DNA of 64,000 bases, from the NCBI GenBank assembly GCA_028673005.1, contig CM054117.1, positions 48,701,370 through 48,765,369 of the forward strand. Direction: 5' to 3'. Position numbers and translations under genes: made by a program. Numbering within the stretch: the stretch's first letter is position 1; each line of letters starts with the position of its first letter. This DNA comes from Tanypteryx hageni (Eukaryota; Arthropoda; Insecta; Odonata; Petaluridae). Below, piece by piece: positions 41,684-54,909 of this stretch. The notes beneath the pieces are model-generated. The model did no database searches, had not been told where the DNA came from, and saw only the letters and a list, made by a program, of their open reading frames with translations.

Positions 41684-42026
41684 CTAGTAGTTGCCCATCG
41701 ATAAATCGACTGGTTGGTTATATTAATATTGTTTTGGTAGTAAACCTTCTGCTACATTACCAAGAAGCTCAGCGACTACAAGGTTTATTTCCTTCCACTA
41801 ATGTCCGCTAGGAGCGCCACCTTAACATCAAACACTACAACTATGTCGAGCAGAGCTTAGCCGGTCACAAAAAACCTCAACATCTCGCCAACGGTATGAC
41901 CAACTTCAATTTTATAATTTTCCTGCAAATTTGCAAGCTCAGACGTTTAATTTGACGCATCACACGTTAAGGTGACTGTTACCTTCGCTTTAAAAATGTC
42001 ATTTTTTTACGCTATTAATATATAGA
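41684..42026 (-). mobile_element. Short non-autonomous Helitron
   Basis: Minus strand: A then TCTATATATTAATAGCG at the 5' end, and a 3' end CTAG before T, with an 8 bp stem hairpin (one bulge) at 41695-41713. Only 343 bp. Confidence 0.75.
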
Positions 42027-42029
42027 TTT

Positions 42030-43270
42030 CAGTGATATCGTTGTACCTATTCGAGAAAGGTAACTTTAAAAGCTAAAAATATAACTCCAACGGTATTTTG
42101 TTATCATTACTAATAAAAACGTTTCAAATTAAAATGTTCACAGCGAGAAGCAAACCATCTCAGCGAGATGGATAATGTCTTCCGATGCTAGGGTGCCAAG
42201 GTAGAATCCTTCACAGTTGATGGAAAAATGAGCTAGCCATTCGTAGCATCAATAGTTGATTATAATCATCGTTGAGTGCTATTTATGAGCCGGTGAAAAA
42301 TAAATCGGTCACTATGATTCCATATCCTTAAACATATGCATCCCAATCATGCCCAATCAGTGAGCCTCCGTACACGAGCACCAATTTGAATACAATAAAA
42401 CGCATGAAAACCCCCTGGACGAATCACACGCGCCTTCGCCCCAAACAACAAAGACAGCCAATCGCCGCTACCTGCGGAGGTCCACGTCAAAGATCATCCC
42501 GCGCGCACCGCACCAGGAGGCAATTATAAATAAAAATTCGAGCGAGGAAAGAAATTCCAGTCCACTCCCTGAGAGCGATCCCTTAATGCCGACAAATTAC
42601 CCTTCCGCCAAAAAAACGTTCCCCTCGACTACCTTTTCGTTACCGAAAATTTCCGCGTCTCCTTTAATACCCACCCTAGCCCGATCTTCATTTATTCTCC
42701 GACCTCCGCACTCCTCACCCCCTCCCCTCTCGTTTCTTACTGCTTTTGTTTTTTTCTTCTCTCTCTTCGAAAAAGACGCCTCTTGACCCTGCCCTCGATA
42801 ATTACGCCGGTTGTCTCGAGGGGTCAAGCGGATGGAATAGGGAAAGGGGGAAGGAAAAGAGAGAGAGAGAGAAAAGAGTGGGAGGGGATAACTTTCCTCC
42901 GCAGCTTCGCTCGCACAAGAATGCCCATTAATCAAGCCGTACCGTCCTTCCGGTTTGGGTGAAAAAAACTTTTCTCGTCTTATTTACAGTATTCGTTATT
43001 TATCATAGCTCCGCGCGCGCACATACACCGCGCATCTCGGAGCTTAACTTCTGGGAGGGCCATTTGCGCTCATCCCCAATTTCTCTTCATCCGATTCCTT
43101 CACTCTTTCCATCTAACTCCTCTCACTCTCTCTTTCTCCGCGTTTTCCACGCATGTTTATCTCTTCCTCTCGCCATTCTCTCAAATACGGCCGGACCTCG
43201 GAGTTCAAAATAGGATAGAAAAATTCGAATTGTCAGAACTCTCCGTCGTTGTATTTCATCTTAAGTTATC
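42030..43270. other. Upstream DNA with a CpG-containing CT/GA block
   Basis: 42.4-43.2 kb is higher in GC, with short GA and CT runs. Frames here lack motifs. No repeat ends seen. Confidence 0.35.
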
Positions 43271-43272
43271 CA

Positions 43273-44455
43273 CAGGGCCTGCCAATAAAAAAGTAGACCC
43301 TATACTAGGTGCTATTAAATCGACAGTTGTAAAATAATTCCAATTTAATTTCATCCTATTAAAATGTTTTTTTTTTTCGTGAAATTATGAGTCTGATGAT
43401 AACATTGCATTAATTTGTGATAAGGTAAAATCGCCATTTTAACACATTGTATCAACCGATTTTTAGGTTGGTTTCCGTGAAATGGTCCTGTCTGTGTGTG
43501 TGTGTGTGTCCCCTACTAACAACTTTTGCACCAATGGACCGATTGTCATTGAATTTGGTGTGAGGCTCGTGCTGCCAGGGCCCACCTCCGGGCTTTATTT
43601 TATTTGGAGAAGATTGAAGTCCCGGGTTCGATTCCAGGAACGTTTTTTTCTCTTTTTGTTTTACATAGGAAATCTCAAATCCGTCGTGCAGAGATGTATT
43701 GTTTAATGCATTAAAATATCTTAAAATTGTGTTATCGGAACGGGGTTTGTACTGTTCTATGGGGAAAAGAATTTAGATTCTAATTCTTATCGCCGAATTT
43801 TTATAATTGATCGAATTTTTTGAATTTCTACTAAAACAGCATTTTTGCGTTTTAAATCGCATTTCATCGGATTGTTGTCATGGGGACTATTATAACCGAA
43901 CTCGGCTTGAGCATAGACGAGTGAACAAATGGGTTATTTTCTTTTTCGTTCGACTATTCTTCAGCAATGGACAGTTGATCCAGACATATTAGCATATAAA
44001 CGGTAAAATTTATTAAATTCGTTTATTAAAAAAAAATACATGCAAAATATAATGTCAGAAAGAGATTTTGACATTGTTTTTTTAGTATTTTAAACCTGAT
44101 AATGCTCTATTAATTTGTTTTCCAATTTTTCTCTACCATTGATAAACTATGAATTGCAAGTGGTATTTATGGTATGAGAATTCCTTGGAATGACTAACAC
44201 ATACTGAAATATTTCCTGTCAATATAAGTAATCAATTTGGGACGTCAACTTTGGGAAAACAGCCTGCATTAGTCCTGGTTTGAATTTCTTGTTATTTTCA
44301 TGGTATTCTTAAATGACAGCAACTATGGGTTACAAATTTGCACTTAAGAATGATAGTTAAGCATATTTTAACCTGTACGAATAAAATTAGAATTGTTTTA
44401 CAACTACAGGTTTTTTAGCATATAGTACAGGGTTCTTTTTTAATGGCAGACCCTG
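43273..44455. mobile_element. mariner-like MITE
   Basis: Left end CAGGGCCTGCCAATAAAAAA and the reverse complement of the right end, CAGGGTCTGCCATTAAAAAA, agree over about 45 bp. The right flank is TA and the left flank is CA. 1.18 kb, no transposase; the inside includes a (GT)n run and a B-box-like GGGTTCGATTCC at 43624. Confidence 0.7.
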
Positions 44456-44799
44456 TATGTAAATAAATACGACGAAGAAAAAATATATAATTCGGAGAGC
44501 CGAAAATTCGAGTTAAAGACGTTCAAATTATCGCGGTTCGACTGTACACCCCTCCATTTAATCCAGTACCTTTTTCCTCTATCTCCGACTCTCCCTTTTC
44601 CCTTAATCTCTTTCGCTTCGTATTTTCCTCTCACGTCAATCTTTACTTTCGAGATATTTTCCACTTTTTCCATCACTCGCGGTTTGCAATTACCTTCCCA
44701 TTTGTTTTTTTTATCTTTTCCAATCTTTTCCTCCGTTCTCCGTTACTTTTCTCATCATATTTCCCTTTTCTCACTGTTCGCTGCGAACCCTATTTACTT

Positions 44800-45425
44800 T
44801 CTCCAAATACGTAGTATGAGAAAGTATTGTTTTCATGAAAAAAATCGAACTCGAGATTTCAACGGTAATACATGTTTTAAGGTTCCCTGAACACGTTCTT
44901 ACTAGTTTCGCGATGATGTCTGTGTATCTGTCTGTCGGTCTGTATGTGTTAGATTTTTGTGGGCGCTATAACTCAAAAACTATTAATTGGGTCAACGCAA
45001 AATTTTATATTTAACATTTTTATAAAAGTTAAAAGATCTGATTAGTTTTTGGTAAAAATCGGTAGACCGGAAGTGGGTGTTTACTCTTGTCACTTATCCG
45101 TTATTTTGAAATATTTGCTTTAATATTTGATAAATGTCAAAATGTATTGGAGTAAAAGTTGTAGAAAATTTAATTTTCTACAACCTTTGCTTGATACATT
45201 TTTCCATATAATGCACTGTTTAAGAGATATCTTATATTTTTAGCTGCCACCACCACGCCACCTACCGAAGACTATTGTTAACAATTGACGCTTAGTTACG
45301 TCTTAGTAACGCTCCTTTTTCTTTTCTTAATTGCCAACCGGAAGTAAATATTGACAACGATCCCAGAGCTAACAACATGTAATTTGCCATATAAATATGG
45401 AGAAAGTCATGTGTTGCCCACATTA
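44800..45425 (+). repeat. Dispersed repeat family copy B
   Basis: Starts near GAGAAAGTATTGTTTTCATG, includes GTGGGCGCTATAACTCAAAA and a palindromic AAAATTTAATTTTCTACAAC block, and ends TCATGTGTTGCCCAC. Homologous to 38080-38570 and 56840-57225 on the other strand. Confidence 0.75.
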
Positions 45426-45480
45426 GTTCATTTCTAATACTACACTGAAGACATTAAAATAAAAACCATCCGGGATGCAT

Positions 45481-47198
45481 AGTGTGTCCGAAAAGTCCCT
45501 TTACACCCGGTTGTTAAAGTTGGATATCTAAAATGAAACACTCCTATATTTAAATATGAATTCAGTTCACACATTCACCCTGAAAAAAGCGAGAGATAAA
45601 ATACGAACCAAGTTGCTATTGAAACATTAATTCCAGAGGTAAGGAAATTATGGGACGCCCATGCTGATGCTCTTGATTATCTCTCATTTATTTTCAAGGC
45701 TATGTTTGTTTGCATGTTTGTTCGCTAAAAACTCAAGTACGGCTTCACGTATATTCACCAAATTTTTAATACAGAATCAAGCCATTAGAACTTAACGAAT
45801 GCACTACTTTTTAATCCTTTCTCTACAGAATAAAGCCTTAAAAAAGTAATTTAAAATTTCAATTGCAGTTGCTAAGCCTTCAAAATAGACAAAAGAATGT
45901 GTTATTTCCTTCCCGCTTTCTTTGTCATCATCGTAGCAACAGGTACATAACAACGTGTAAATATATATGAAAAGCAACGCAATCGTTATTAATGATAGAA
46001 TATATCCTTTTTGGTAACTAAAATACTATATTATATATTTGTTATGCTTATTGACGTGCGATTCGAATTTCGTGATGAAATAAGATTAATTTTTTTCTCA
46101 AGAACACCTATCTAAAAAAGCAATCTAATCGTCATTAATGCTGGAATATTACCATTTCTACAAGTAAAATTACCATATTATACATTTATTATGATAATTT
46201 AAATGCAATTCAAATTTCGTGATGAAATAAGATTTATTTCCCTTACAAGAATAGGTAGAATGATATTATCATTAGTTAATATATTCAGGTTAACTTGCAT
46301 TATGCTTGGAGTTGCTACCTACGTCAATAAAGTGGAATAAATTTAGCATGCATAGGAAAAAATCAAATTCATTCAAGTTTTAATTAAATTTCTATTCTTA
46401 TTGTAATTTTAAAAATTAAGAAAAATTAAGTAAATGGAATTTGCAATAAAAGTAATTAATAAAAAAATTTAGTACTGCAAGTAGCACCGGGTACTTCTAT
46501 TATATATATATGATTGTTACAAAATACCATAACGAAATCAAGATTTTTAAAGGGGATCTTAAGAGCAGGGCTAGCACAATTAATAAATAATCAAGATCGT
46601 TTACAACTTAAAAGAAAACTTTCCCGAGCGAAGCCGGGTGTTTCAGCTAGTTATAAATAATATAAATACCAAATACACCATAAATATACCATAGGTATAT
46701 CAACAAATATAAAAAATCTGCATAAAAATAAATGTGGCAATAATTATGACAATAAATATAACAAAAGTAACCAGTTTTATTTTGGCTGCTCAACCTTAAA
46801 CCTGGGGATAAAAGACGATAACACGACAGCTTATCGTTTAAATGTTCATCAATTGTTCGCATTTTAATAATAATAAAGTTGTAAAATCTATTTAAAATAT
46901 TTGTCTAGCTTTCAGAATTTGATACTCCAACTTTTAGCAGAAGATGTCTCTACTGATTTTCTAAGTCATCCAGGAGCTCTTCCCAAATTTGTTGTTTTAG
47001 CTATTCGTACTGATTTAGGCGCAAACAAAATTGTCCACTTTAAGCTGCGGTGCATTCTATGCCCGTAGTTTATCACCCACCGCAAATAAAAACAAAATAT
47101 AAAAAAAACTTACCAATAAATACATCAAATATGTAAATTTACTACAATTTGCTACTCAATCTTAAGATCTGGGTATTACAGGACGTTTTGGACACACT
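45481..47198. mobile_element. TIR element AGTGTGTCC...GGACACACT, interrupted by a Helitron
   Basis: The first 28 bp and the reverse complement of the last 28 bp match at 22 positions, with weaker similarity for 20 bp more. Removing the nested Helitron leaves about 750 bp. No frame and no clear target duplication, so the superfamily is open. Confidence 0.6.
45680..46650 (+). mobile_element. Non-autonomous Helitron nested in a TIR element
   Basis: Starts A then TCTCTCATTTATTTTCAAGG, with the Helitron-like GTTTGTTTGCATGTTTGTTC near the 5' end. The 3' hairpin CCCGAGCGAAGCCGGG (46623-46638) is followed by TGTTTCAG and CTAG before T, a classic Helitron terminus. 971 bp, non-coding. Confidence 0.85.
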
Positions 47199-47199
47199 G

Positions 47200-50100
47200 T
47201 GGTTATTATAAATACTAACGTCAATTTTATGTTTATCAGTTTCCCCAAATACCTCTACCTCTCCGTTCATCCTTTTGGTTTTCGGTTTTCCATATCTTCC
47301 TATCCTACACTCCTATACTCCCCTCTCCTTCCAATAAAAAAGAACCCCTCCCACAATCAATTGAGTTTAAATGACACAAAAAATTACTCCACTCTAGAAA
47401 AACGCACGCAATCGTCTTTTCGCGACAATTTTAACGTTGGCCAGGCATCTCGAAAGTCTCTTTTTCTCCGTCCCTCTATTTCTTTAAACTTCTCCCATCC
47501 CGTACTCTTGAACGCTCCTAAAACTTCACTTTCTTTCCGAGCATACCCCCTTCCCTCCACCTCGCTCTCTACTCTCATTTTTTTTAACCCAATGGGAAAT
47601 GCGATTGCTCCGTGCGTGCCCCTCCTTCTCCCTCCCCCCTTTCTCTCTCACTCACTCTCTCGTTCTAACCATCCGCATTCCTTTTATAAACCCGAGCGCC
47701 CATTCTGGAAGGGCGCGGTCGTTGTCGTCGTTCTGTGTGTGTGTGCGAGTGATACAGAGAAAGAAAGATCGAGGGAGAGAGAGAGAGAGAAAGAAAGAGT
47801 CGGTGGCCGCCGCTGCTAAGACTGACGATCGACGCCTGCCCTACCACTTCCCGAAACGCCCACCAGTAACCACCACCGCGAGTTTGTTACCGCCGACCCC
47901 TCACGACCTCAACCCCGTACGGAAAGAGCCAGAAAGAAGAGGAGGGAGAGGAACTATAGGAAAATAGCGAGAAAGTTTGGGAGGAAATTTTTCAAGGGGT
48001 GTGGTATCATGCTCACGGAATTCCATCCATCCATCCGACCTCTTGTGCAGCAGGAGGTGATCTCATTTTTTTCCTCCGCCATCGTTTTAATTCCCCCGAG
48101 TATACTCGTCTCATTTAAAACATTACGGCGGTCGTGAGAGATAGAGAGAGAGGGAAAAAATCCACACACATACAAAACACGTAACTTCGAATCTGGGAGA
48201 TCTCTGGGATGGGATGAGTGTGTGCTCCTGATTGCGGTGGGAGGTGTCCGTACGCGAGTTTGAGGGAAGCGGATAACGGTCGGTGTAGAACGTCCGTGCC
48301 CGCAACGGGACTCGAACGGATCACGAAATCTCGCGCCTAAGTTTTTTGGGCGAACGGCTTCTTCGTGTCGGTTCTCTTCCGTTCCTCTTTCCTCGCCGGG
48401 ATGGAAGATGGCCGTTAAAAAAAATGGCATCCCTCCTAAGAGGTGTTCCGCGAAGCATCACGAGTGGCGGTAACCTCGACCGCGCACCTCTTAATTCAAC
48501 CATGATCTTTTTTATTGCGTACGGGATCTTCTTCTTAAAGTTACTCAGACCTCCTGACTTAATGTTACCATTCAACGAATGAGCAATAGTTGACGTTTAA
48601 TTTGCCTTTGAAAATCCTGATGACTTTTTAAAAAAAATAGCTTGTACTATTTTCGTACCCGAGGCCTAAGAGAGTGCAGCGCCAAAGTTAAGCTAAAAAA
48701 AATTTGCTACCATAAAGGGAACATATACGAGAGATTGAGGCGGCGGGAGAATAATTACGAGCTTCTGAAAAATAAAAATTTGAACGAGGTTAAAATATTG
48801 ATATTCGCAACAAACTCAATTTACTTTGCAGAATTAATGAGACGTTTTTTTTCTTGGACACTTGCGGGAGCGCGATGCAGAAATGAAATCGACCACGACA
48901 AAAAAAAACACTCAAAAGAAAATATTTTCACGAGGAATTAAAACAAATCAATGCACCAAAACCATTCCTTCGGTTGAAAAGACATTTAGATGCGCAAAGT
49001 GAGTACGAGAAATATGAAACAAAAATTCCAAGGATAAAATAAAAATCGACCGGCAGAAACGCCGAATTCGTTTAATTCGTCAGGTGAGATAAGAATCGCA
49101 CCTTGTGCGTGCGTTCGTGTGTGTGTGTGTGCGCGCGCGGTATCTCATCCCCTTCCATTGTTGTCTTACACGTAAATTCCTCCGTTATAGCTCCAGTCGA
49201 GATAGTCCACTTGCCCATTCCCCCCTCCCTTCGGAACGCAGCCTCCCCCGCCGCCACCCCGACCACCTCTTACTCTCTTCGCCACGCCCCTGAACTCACC
49301 ACCCCCCTCCCCCCCCCCCACGCCCAACTCCTCCCATTCGATTCCCATCCGCTCTTGAATCGCGGCCAACGTTCCCACACGCACCGAGCAAAAACCACTC
49401 TTTAATTTGGACTACGGCAATCTCATTTTCTGATACGGCCTACCTCGCGCACATAAATGAAATGCTTTGAACCGGCACATTGTTATAAAACGCGCCTCGC
49501 TTTGATGGTGATTTATTTTTTTAATCGCATTCCCTCCCTCACGCCCTCCATCCCCCTCTCTCACTCTCCATTTTTTTAAAATAATTTCAATCCGTAGGGA
49601 TTGGAAGGGTTTTCTTTTTTAAATTGGAAAGGTGGTGGAGGTAGCTTCTATCTCCGACAGCTTCTCGCTTTGCGTCTTCGTTTTTGCCTCGCGAAATCCT
49701 AGGTGTTTGATTTTTTTTTTCAACCACCCTCCCGTTTTTCTTCTTTTCCATGGTCGAGGCAATCGTACCGTGTGGGTTAACTGTGCAACTTTCGGAATTA
49801 TCTAGTTAAAGCAGCAAACGTTTAATTCGTGCAAATCAGAGGTGATGTCAAAATGAACAAAACTTGTATTAAGATAGTTAACCCATGTTTATAACGTTTA
49901 AGCTCACAGTTTCGACGTTTTTTCTGGTTTATAATGTTATTCTTAGTCCTTGCATCGCAGCTTTAGTTACCGAAGTCGTGCATAAAAGACGAAATAAGAA
50001 GAAAATGATCTTAAGCACTTTCGCGTACTCTTTCAAAACTTTTGACGTACTCCTAGGGGTACGCGTAGCCCCGGTTAAAACCCCCTGACCAAAACCACCT

Positions 50101-50265
50101 CTTTCTATCGGATAAAGCAAATGGAACGACTCATTCGGTCACGAATTAAATGCCCGGAAAGGCAGTTTGATGCATGGAATTTGAAAAAAAAGGCTCTTCT
50201 TGTTAGTTTCCGGATGCTGGCGTAGTCTTTTAACTTAACTTTCACTTAATAGATTAAATATAAAC
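47200..50265. other. Upstream DNA with CpG-containing blocks and simple repeats
   Basis: 47.3-48.6 and 49.1-49.8 kb are higher in GC, with (GT)n, (GA)n and C-runs. Several frames of 60-206 codons are Ser/Pro/Arg-rich shadows without motifs. No gene supported. Confidence 0.4.
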
Positions 50266-50269
50266 TATG

Positions 50270-50855
50270 CATTCCATATAGTAAACCGAACATTGAAAAA
50301 ATATCCGTTCTAAACATGTCTCGTTTTCCGATTCTATACACGCCCTACAAACGACATTTCTTTGAAATCCGTTCAGCCAATATCTTCGAAATTTATAGTT
50401 ACAGAAAAAATTCTAACCTTGATATTGTGGTGGCCCTGTTTTAGTCAACCCGGTTGAAATGTGATATTTTTGTTATTTATTTATATGAAGATTAAATATA
50501 TTATATTTGGTTAAAATCCATCCAAATACAAGTAAAAGTTAAGTTTTTACTGTGGTAGCCTTGCTCTTTAGATCCGCTTTAAACATCTTGATTTAATTAT
50601 GGTATTTTGTACAAATCTTATATATAAAATTTAATTGAAATCCGATTAGCCCATTCCTTCCAAATCCTTAATTACTGAAAGAGTTTAATTTGTAATTGTG
50701 GCACCACTGTTTGACTGATTCGGTTTTAATATGCTAATATGGTTGTGTATATCTGTGTGTATTATAAGTATTAAATTTGGTTAAAATTGATGTGGACAGT
50801 TCAACACAAATGCGTGTAAAAAGATTTTTTTATTCCTTGTATTGTGGTAGTCCTG

Positions 50856-50919
<64 letters not shown>

Positions 50920-51190
50920 TAAACATCTTGATTTTGTTATTTTATGTTGCATGCCTACTTCATACAAAATTTCGTTAAAATCGGTTGGGCCTTCCGAATT
51001 CATACGTAATTACCCAAACGTTTAACTTTGCAATTGTGGCACCCCTGCTGAGAAGATCCGGTCCAAATATGTAGATTTGGTCATTAATATATGTGCGTAT
51101 TCTATGCACCAAATTTAGTTGAAATCTGTTCATTCATGAAGAAGGTGTTAGAGGGACACACACACATGCGGACACCGAGGCGATCTCATA
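50270..51190. repeat. Tandem array of a ~140 bp unit, about five copies
   Basis: The phrase ATTGTGG-x2-CCTG recurs near 50423, 50549, 50695, 50841 and 51033; each is followed by a GAT-CCGGTT-like block and a AAATTTGGTTAAAATC block. Copies have diverged. The fourth unit is lengthened by a (TA)30 run. Confidence 0.75.
50859..50918. repeat. (TA)30 microsatellite
   Basis: Uninterrupted TA dinucleotide run of 60 bp inside the fourth unit of the tandem array. Confidence 0.98.
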
Positions 51191-51194
51191 AGAC

Positions 51195-53715
51195 TACCTC
51201 CCATTTTTTCGGAAAGTAGACTAAAAATTATTAACTTTTTTGCAGATTGGATTCAGTGTGCTAGTTTAAGGCACGAAACGTTTGAAAATGCTATTTTTTC
51301 AATTAATCAATAATAAGGCTTTGTTCATGTCTATGATCGAGGAGTTGCAAGAATCTATCATGGAGGACTCGACAGTCCGCAAGTTGGGGACCCCTGGCGT
51401 AAATGAACATGGCAACAATTGTAAACTTATTAAGGTAAACGAAACCAGATACGCTTTTTAGCCACAAATTAGCGGCACTATAGCGATAATTGGGTCTAAA
51501 AGCAAGTTAAGAAGAAAAGATTTAAAAAATGTAAGTTCGGTGAATCGTCCCTGAGAACGGATCACCACAACAGCTGGATCATGTTTTGAATTCAAGCCAT
51601 AACGGGCGCTCATTATTATATTATTTAAAACTATCAATTATTTGCTCGTATACTGTATAGTCATGTATTATTTGGGACACAAATGGTACAAATGTGTCAT
51701 AAAATGTTCGCGAGGAACGTAACACCTACTTTCGCTATTATGTATATAGTAAAATATGTTTCGGTAAACATCGTTTCGTTGTACGTCGCAATTTCCAGGA
51801 ACGCATCTTGTAGTTCTTATCATTTTCAGAAATTTATCATTTGAATTCAAAGTTCGACAAGATGCATAACCGAGCCTCAATAGATTTCAGCAATAAAAAA
51901 TTCGTACAATTGAAAAATCAAGTTATATAAGTATAAAGTATAGTGGTTCCATTAGTTTGTGTAAGCCTATGAAACATAAAAACTTATAAATACTTTAATA
52001 AGGGTTATTTTTTAAATAGCATCCTTTACAGTATATTTCCGTTTTCTATATGCAAAAGAATACAGGGAGTGCTAAAGAGGTTCACAGGAAAACGGCAGTC
52101 AGTGATATTCCAGTCTGACTAAATTTTCTCCAAATCCGACTAATTTTAGGACGGAAGCACAAAACGTTTTTCGGCTATTCATAAGACTCCTTTAAGGATT
52201 TTAAGTAAATACATGGAATAAGAGGGTCAGGAAGACGCGACCCACTCATTTTTCGGCAGCCCACCAACGTCGTTTCGTTTTGCGGGGAACACTTGGAACC
52301 ATTAGGTCGGTTTAACTAATGAGAGTTCTTCGGGGAGGCTAACGATTTCTTTCCGCCGACATCCCATTAGTTTAAATCGTACGATAAGCTCGGAAAGAAT
52401 TTCCCGAAAGAAATAATACGCACGCACTTAAAAAAAGAAACGCGCAGGTCGTAGATTTGTCGCAATCGCGAGCGAGTATTTTCCGTTTCATTAGAACAAC
52501 CGCGGGCGCGTCCAGAAAAATACAGCAATCGACTCACTTGACATTAAAGTATAGAACGAATCACGGATTTCGTCGCTCTTTTTTATTTGATCCTCCCTTT
52601 CTCTACCCTCTTCCCTTTCTTTATCTTTGTCCGCCCTCTTCTAATGGACGACTTCCATCTCACTCGCCCTCATAGTCATGGGACGAGCCACATTTGTGTG
52701 TGTGTGTACGTGCATTTATTAAAAACAGAGAAGAAATAGAAAATCCGACCTCTCTGAAATCGTAAAGAGTCGGAATAACTTATGCTTCCTCCCAGACATC
52801 CACAACTATTCCGGGTGACGTCTCTTCGATCCCGGAATATCAATAGCGGGTGCGGATAGATCCATTAAACATTGACAGTCGCAGGGAAATGGAAATAGCC
52901 AACAGGTTTAAGCTACCGGTTCCATCGTTCTATCAAAATGGAAAAGAGCCTACCGTTCTGGGAAGAGGGAGAAGGTATCTTTTTATCGCATTCACCTCGA
53001 CGGAAAACAAATGAGCTTAGTGGCTCGCCCGACGATAATGCTCTCATTTGTTTATTTCTCTCGATTGCAAACTGGGAGGCGCGTAATGAATCCCTCGGCC
53101 GATAAATTTCTCTGAAGGAGATTTTTAGGGAGAGGCTTATCTTTAGCTTCGGATTTCCATTTCGTTCAAAAAGAGAAGAAAACTCGATAGGTCCATGCCT
53201 CGCGCGACCACCCCCGAGGGCCGACGTAAATATTAATGTCTAGGAATGGCTAAATAGATTCAAAACTTCAAATAAGTTCATAAAATGAAGAGTTATGTCA
53301 TTGAATCAACAGTCTTGAATCGAGAAATCGGCAGAAAGAAAATGATTCTGTTAAGAATTCGTTTAATTCGTAACCACGCACCATAAACTGAGAGAAATAT
53401 GATAAATAATCTCAAAGAAAATATAAATTCAAATAAAATACAACTGCGAGAATTAAATCGAATGATTCATTACATAGATTATGTGAAAAATATATTATAT
53501 ACATTGATGCCTGCAGTCACAGCTTCAATTTAGGGACAATTTGCAGGATTTTCCTGAACTAGGAGATTAAAATAGTAATTATACAATCGCGAATAAAGAT
53601 GTTTACATTTTATTTATTTGATTCATTTTATTTTTTTTTAAGAATAGCTCATAAACAACCCTCGACAGCCTTCTTTTATGAGAGAAACAACGATAACAAA
53701 AACGAACACATACGG
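51195..53715. other. Upstream DNA without recognised feature
   Basis: A hAT-like half end GTTGGGGACCCCTG lies near 51384 without a partner. 52.2-53.2 kb is higher in GC and apparently single-copy. No frame with motifs. Confidence 0.35.
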
Positions 53716-53721
53716 CCACGT

Positions 53722-53783
53722 CCTCGGCAGGGCTCGAACCCGAACCAGTCGCGCCAACCATCCCCCTAACTACGCCGCGAAAA
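53722..53783 (-). repeat. tRNA-derived SINE head
   Basis: Minus strand: GCGTAGTTAGGGGGATGG resembles an A box, and GGTTCGAGCCC (after TTCGG) a B box about 30 nt later. No 3' body or target duplication defined. Confidence 0.55.
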
Positions 53784-53789
53784 AATCAC

Positions 53790-54620
53790 ATTTCCGAAAC
53801 CAAAATTAAGGAAACATCACTCACCAAATAATACATCTCCGAGAAAAATATCGTTACAATCCAAATCTTCCTTCACGTGGCACACCGGGGTTTATTCCAG
53901 GACACGAATGTTTAAACAAATCCACCCCTCTGTTCGAAAATCATTCCTTCGCCGTCGCTTAGCGCAGGAAACGGTCCACCTTCCGGAGCGTTCAGCCCAC
54001 CACTCATCCTTCGCTCGAGATAACCTACGCAGACACAATCCGTACTGCACCTGCCGCTCTCACAAACACCACTCTCACTCCGTTTCGGAGTCTTCACGGC
54101 TCTCCGGCGAACGAAAGACTAACCCAACCCAACCTCTTTCCTATCTCGCCTCGTCTTCGGCCTTTCCCTCTCCCCCAAACCCCTTCTCGCTCTCCCTCTA
54201 GCTGGAGCCCCGCCCATACCAATTTGGGACCCTTGAGACGACCTTCTCCTCCCCTTCCTCCTCCACCTCTCTCTCTCTCCAGAGGCCCTTAAAAACACGG
54301 AAAGCAGAGAGAGATGATCCATTTTACTCCTGCGAATCCAAAACCAAAAGCGACCCCTGGGAGAACTCATTTACTTTGGGCACGGTTGCCAAATTGACTG
54401 GCGTGTTTTTCAGTTCGTTAACAAATCTGAAAATATGATGTACTTCGGGATGTCCCGGTGGTGAGGATGGTCATGAAAATGGAATAGGTTTGAGTCTAGC
54501 TTAGCGATGGAAGGCTCCACTTTTCCGCCCATTACATCTTACTCTGCGAGTTTAGTAGTTAATGTTAATCCGGCGCTGAAAAAAGTTTTTTTTTACCTTA
54601 ACCGGTTTAAACGATGGTTA
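53790..54620. other. No recognised feature
   Basis: GC-richer block at 53.9-54.4 kb with CT runs; frames lack motifs. Confidence 0.35.
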
Positions 54621-54625
54621 CAATT

Positions 54626-54905
54626 CAGAAAGGGGGTGGGCAACCTACGGTCCGCGGGCCACATCAGGCTCGCGATGCCATCACGAAAGCAAACCGTGAA
54701 ATTTAATGCAGATAATTTCATACTGTTATTACTCAAAAATATTGTTTATTAATGATTTTCACTATTGAAATCCTTCGCATCAACTCATGTAACTTCCGAG
54801 TGGTACCTAATTATTCCCGCCGAAGCATTTGCATCTGTTAGTGACGCACCTAAGCAACCGCAACTCCTAATGCGGTTCACTTCATAAAATGTTTGCCGAC
54901 CGCTG
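54626..54905. mobile_element. Possible hAT-like MITE
   Basis: AGGGGGTGGGCAACC at the left and GTTTGCCGACCGCTG at the right resemble hAT termini facing each other. Flanks show no 8 bp duplication, so this is tentative. Confidence 0.35.
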
Positions 54906-54909
54906 CCAT

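Noticed and set aside
47199..47819. 206-codon frame
   Set aside because: Starts in AT-rich intergenic DNA and runs into microsatellite; low-complexity end, no recognisable domain.
51384..51398. GTTGGGGACCCCTG hAT-like terminus
   Set aside because: No partner terminus to the left; could be chance or a broken copy.
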